A stretch of 64,000 nt of DNA, taken from the NCBI GenBank assembly GCA_000961765.1, contig LADT01000054.1, forward strand, positions 1 through 64,000, in the 5' to 3' direction. This DNA comes from Clostridiaceae bacterium BRH_c20a (GTDB taxonomy: Bacteria > Bacillota > Peptococcia > Peptococcales > BICA1-8). This document shows positions 62,095-64,000 of this stretch, one piece after another. The notes below the pieces were generated by a model, which saw only the letters and a program-made list of their open reading frames with translations, was not told the DNA's origin and did not search any database. Made by a program: the position numbers and the translations under genes. Each line of letters starts with the position of its first letter. The first letter of the stretch is position 1.

Positions 62095-63342
62095 ATGAAG
62101 GTTAATGTGAAAAGGTTGCAAAGAGATTTTGATAATATCGCCCAGTTTGGCCAGCTGGCAAATGGGGGAGTAACAAGGCTTGCGTTTTCCCAAGCAGATT
62201 TACAAGCAAGAACATATTTAAAGCAAGTTATGGTGGAATTAAAGCTAGAGGTTTATATAGATGCTTTTGGAAATATGCGGGGCAGGAGGGAAGGTCAACT
62301 TAGCCTTCCCCCTGTTGTCATTGGTTCCCATCTGGATACTGTTCCTGATGGTGGTCATTATGATGGTGTAGTGGGGTTAATTGGTGCTCTAGAAGTAATC
62401 CGTGTATTAAATAATAATAAAATTATTACCCCAAGGCCCATTGAGATAATCAATTTTTCCTGTGAGGAATCAAGTCGTTTTAGGGCAGGCACCTTAGGCA
62501 GTAAAGTTTTAATTGGCAAAATTACAAAGGAAGCATTAAAGCAGTTGGCTGATAAAGATGGAATTAGTCTTTATGAAGCATTAGAAAAATCAGGCTTCAA
62601 TCCTGAGGATATTGATAATAGTCGTATTTATCCCGGGGAGATATTTGCTTTTATTGAAATGCATATAGAGCAGGGTCCGGTTTTGGAACAAGAAAAACAT
62701 CACGTGGGGATTGTAACTGCTATAGCGGCCCCCACCAGATATAAAGTAATTATTGAAGGAAGAGCAGACCATTCAGGCAATACACCGATGTATATGCGAA
62801 AAGATGCTTTAACTGCTGCTAGCGAGCTTATTCTTGGTGTTGAAGAAATAGCAAAAAATCAAGCGGGAGAAAAAACTGTGGGGACTGTAGGCTATATATA
62901 TGCCCAACCCGGAGCAATGAATGTTGTGCCAGGGAGAGTAGAGCTAGGAATTGATATTCGGGACATAAATATGGAGGATAAAAAATCAGCAGTCGGTAAA
63001 GTTATTAAGTTAATTTCTGATATTCAAGAGCGCAGGGAGATAATTATTAATTATGAACAGCTCTCTGATGAAGAGCCGGTGGTTTTGTCAGAAAAAGTGA
63101 TCAAAACTATAGAAGAAGAAGCGAAAACCCAAAACTTGTCCTATAAAATCATGCCTAGTGGAGCTGGTCATGATGCCATGTATATGGCTAATGTAACTGA
63201 TGTTGGTATGATTTTTATACCCAGTATTGGTGGGGTCAGTCATAATATTAATGAATATAGTCGTATGGAGGATGTGGCTAAAGGAACAGAGCTTCTTTTA
63301 GGTGCTACACTTAAATTGACTCAAGAGGAGTGTGATAGTTAA
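62095..63342 (+). CDS. M20-family Zn hydrolase: N-carbamoyl-L-amino acid hydrolase/allantoate amidohydrolase type
   Basis: A 415-residue dimetal enzyme. Metal site blocks: GSHLDTVPDGGHYDGVVG (His, Asp), CEESSRF (Glu pair), EMHIEQGPVLE, and a late GAGHDAMYM and GGVSHNINEY. The GGHYDG and EMHIEQG motifs mark the HyuC/AllC/beta-ureidopropionase branch, which hydrolyses N-carbamoyl amino acids or ureido acids. The lid domain at about 210-325 carries ADHSGNTPMYMRKDAL. The ribosome binding site AAGGAGA precedes the ATG. It ends with TAATG, overlapping the next gene. Confidence 0.88.
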   Translation: MKVNVKRLQRDFDNIAQFGQLANGGVTRLAFSQADLQARTYLKQVMVELKLEVYIDAFGNMRGRREGQLSLPPVVIGSHLDTVPDGGHYDGVVGLIGALEVIRVLNNNKIITPRPIEIINFSCEESSRFRAGTLGSKVLIGKITKEALKQLADKDGISLYEALEKSGFNPEDIDNSRIYPGEIFAFIEMHIEQGPVLEQEKHHVGIVTAIAAPTRYKVIIEGRADHSGNTPMYMRKDALTAASELILGVEEIAKNQAGEKTVGTVGYIYAQPGAMNVVPGRVELGIDIRDINMEDKKSAVGKVIKLISDIQERREIIINYEQLSDEEPVVLSEKVIKTIEEEAKTQNLSYKIMPSGAGHDAMYMANVTDVGMIFIPSIGGVSHNINEYSRMEDVAKGTELLLGATLKLTQEECDS

Positions 63343-64000
63343 TGACAGATACTCTCAGACAATTAGTACAGGAGATCGAACCTTTACTTATTAAATATCG
63401 CCGAGATTTTCATAAATACCCGGAGGCAGGCTGGACTGAATTTAGAACCGCAGCGAAAGTTACTGAAAAGCTTTTGGATCTGGGATATGAGGTAAAATTT
63501 GGCGCAAATGCCGTAAGTCAAAAGGATATGCTAGGGGTTCCATCGGAGGATGAGCTGAAAATACATATGGAAAGGGCAATTAAACAAGGAGCCAAGCCTG
63601 AAATAGTCAAAAAAATGGAGGGTGGGCTTACCGGTATTATTGCTGAATTGGATTGTGGGGAGGGGCCTACTGTTGCCCTGAGATTTGATATTGATGCCAA
63701 TGATATCAGTGAAGCCAAGGATGAAAAACATCGTCCTTATCAGGACGGATTTTCTTCAGAAAACCCAGGTGTAATGCATGCTTGTGGTCATGATGGACAT
63801 GTCGCAATGGGTTTAGGCATGGCTCAGATTATCACTAAAATTAAAGATAAGTTAAAGGGAAAGGTTCGATTAATATTTCAACCCGGTGAGGAAGGATCCA
63901 GGGGAGCTAGTGCCATGGTAGCCGCCGGTGCTGTTGATGGAGTTGACTTTATTTTAGGAGCCCATATAGGTTTTCAGGCTAAAAAGAATGGGCAATTAAT
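63342..64000 (+). CDS. M20 hydrolase resembling AbgA (p-aminobenzoyl-glutamate hydrolase), partial
   Basis: Only the first 219 codons are in the window; the gene runs off the right edge. Visible: RRDFHKYPEAGWTEFRTA, GGLTGIIAELDCGEGP, DIDANDISEAKDEKHRPY, MHACGHDGHVAMGLGMA, FQPGEEGSRGASAM and LGAHIG. From memory, the RRDFHxYxExGW-EFRTA start, the 40-residue insert before GG-TGI, and HRPYxDGF all match E. coli AbgA rather than other aminoacylases. AbgA with AbgB splits p-aminobenzoyl-glutamate, a folate breakdown product. The TAATG overlap with the upstream carbamoylase shows they are coupled. Confirming AbgB requires the next sequence. Confidence 0.8.
   Translation, partial: MTDTLRQLVQEIEPLLIKYRRDFHKYPEAGWTEFRTAAKVTEKLLDLGYEVKFGANAVSQKDMLGVPSEDELKIHMERAIKQGAKPEIVKKMEGGLTGIIAELDCGEGPTVALRFDIDANDISEAKDEKHRPYQDGFSSENPGVMHACGHDGHVAMGLGMAQIITKIKDKLKGKVRLIFQPGEEGSRGASAMVAAGAVDGVDFILGAHIGFQAKKNGQL

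Noticed and set aside
1-64000. CRISPR arrays, prophage modules, tRNA or rRNA genes
   Set aside because: No spaced direct repeats of CRISPR type, no integrase or phage structural genes, and no tRNA or rRNA cores were seen.

Overview
The window looks like chromosome from an AT-rich, low-GC Gram-positive anaerobe of the class Clostridia. Ribosome binding sites are strong (AGGAGG type) with frequent GTG and TTG starts. The genes include a monomeric [FeFe] hydrogenase, sporulation-kinase-like PAS histidine kinases, CheC/CheD/CheX-type chemotaxis and c-di-GMP-I riboswitches. I cannot name the genus.

Layout. 1-8,060: a small transposase-like ORF, a secreted CAP protein, a PLP aminotransferase, a membrane metallophosphoesterase, an alpha/beta hydrolase, a DsrE-like protein with a cysteine desulfurase, and a GntR/FCD regulator. 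8,230-15,590: a PAS-SpoIIE phosphatase that seems to have lost its ATG, an HD hydrolase, an MFS exporter, an AIM24-like protein, the [FeFe] hydrogenase and an MBL-fold hydrolase. 16,020-19,820: a DUF1538 membrane pair with a tandem P-II-like protein, then TrkH. 19,935-22,964: pabA-pabB-pabC for 4-aminobenzoate. 23,000-32,750: a histidine kinase, a zinc-ribbon peptide, an ABC ATPase, a cold shock protein, a diguanylate cyclase, a cupin, and a large PAS/GAF kinase with a LuxR-type regulator.

32,900-58,930 is a chemotaxis and c-di-GMP island. A c-di-GMP-I riboswitch with terminator precedes a long operon: cheX, cheY, cheA, cheW, MCP, cheR, cheB, cheD, hybrid kinase, receiver, HD-GYP. It is followed by a c-type-heme (DUF3365) kinase with two receivers, one carrying GGDEF; a divergent MCP-V4R-HD-GYP operon; an ABC-type sensor with PAS-GGDEF-EAL; and a second MCP-cheW pair. 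The island therefore encodes both synthesis and breakdown of c-di-GMP and reads it through RNA. It has been reshuffled: I found three decayed copies of its own genes, a second partly degenerate riboswitch, and a promoter/operator module repeated upstream of three chemotaxis loci with identical spacing.

59,470-64,000: a BenE-like permease, a DcuC-type carrier, an M20 carbamoylase and the start of an AbgA-like M20 hydrolase cut by the window edge.

Intergenic spaces carry several repeat families: telomere-like hexamer arrays, TTAACCACGGG palindromes and GGAACGGTC palindromes. Several genes end inside these repeats.
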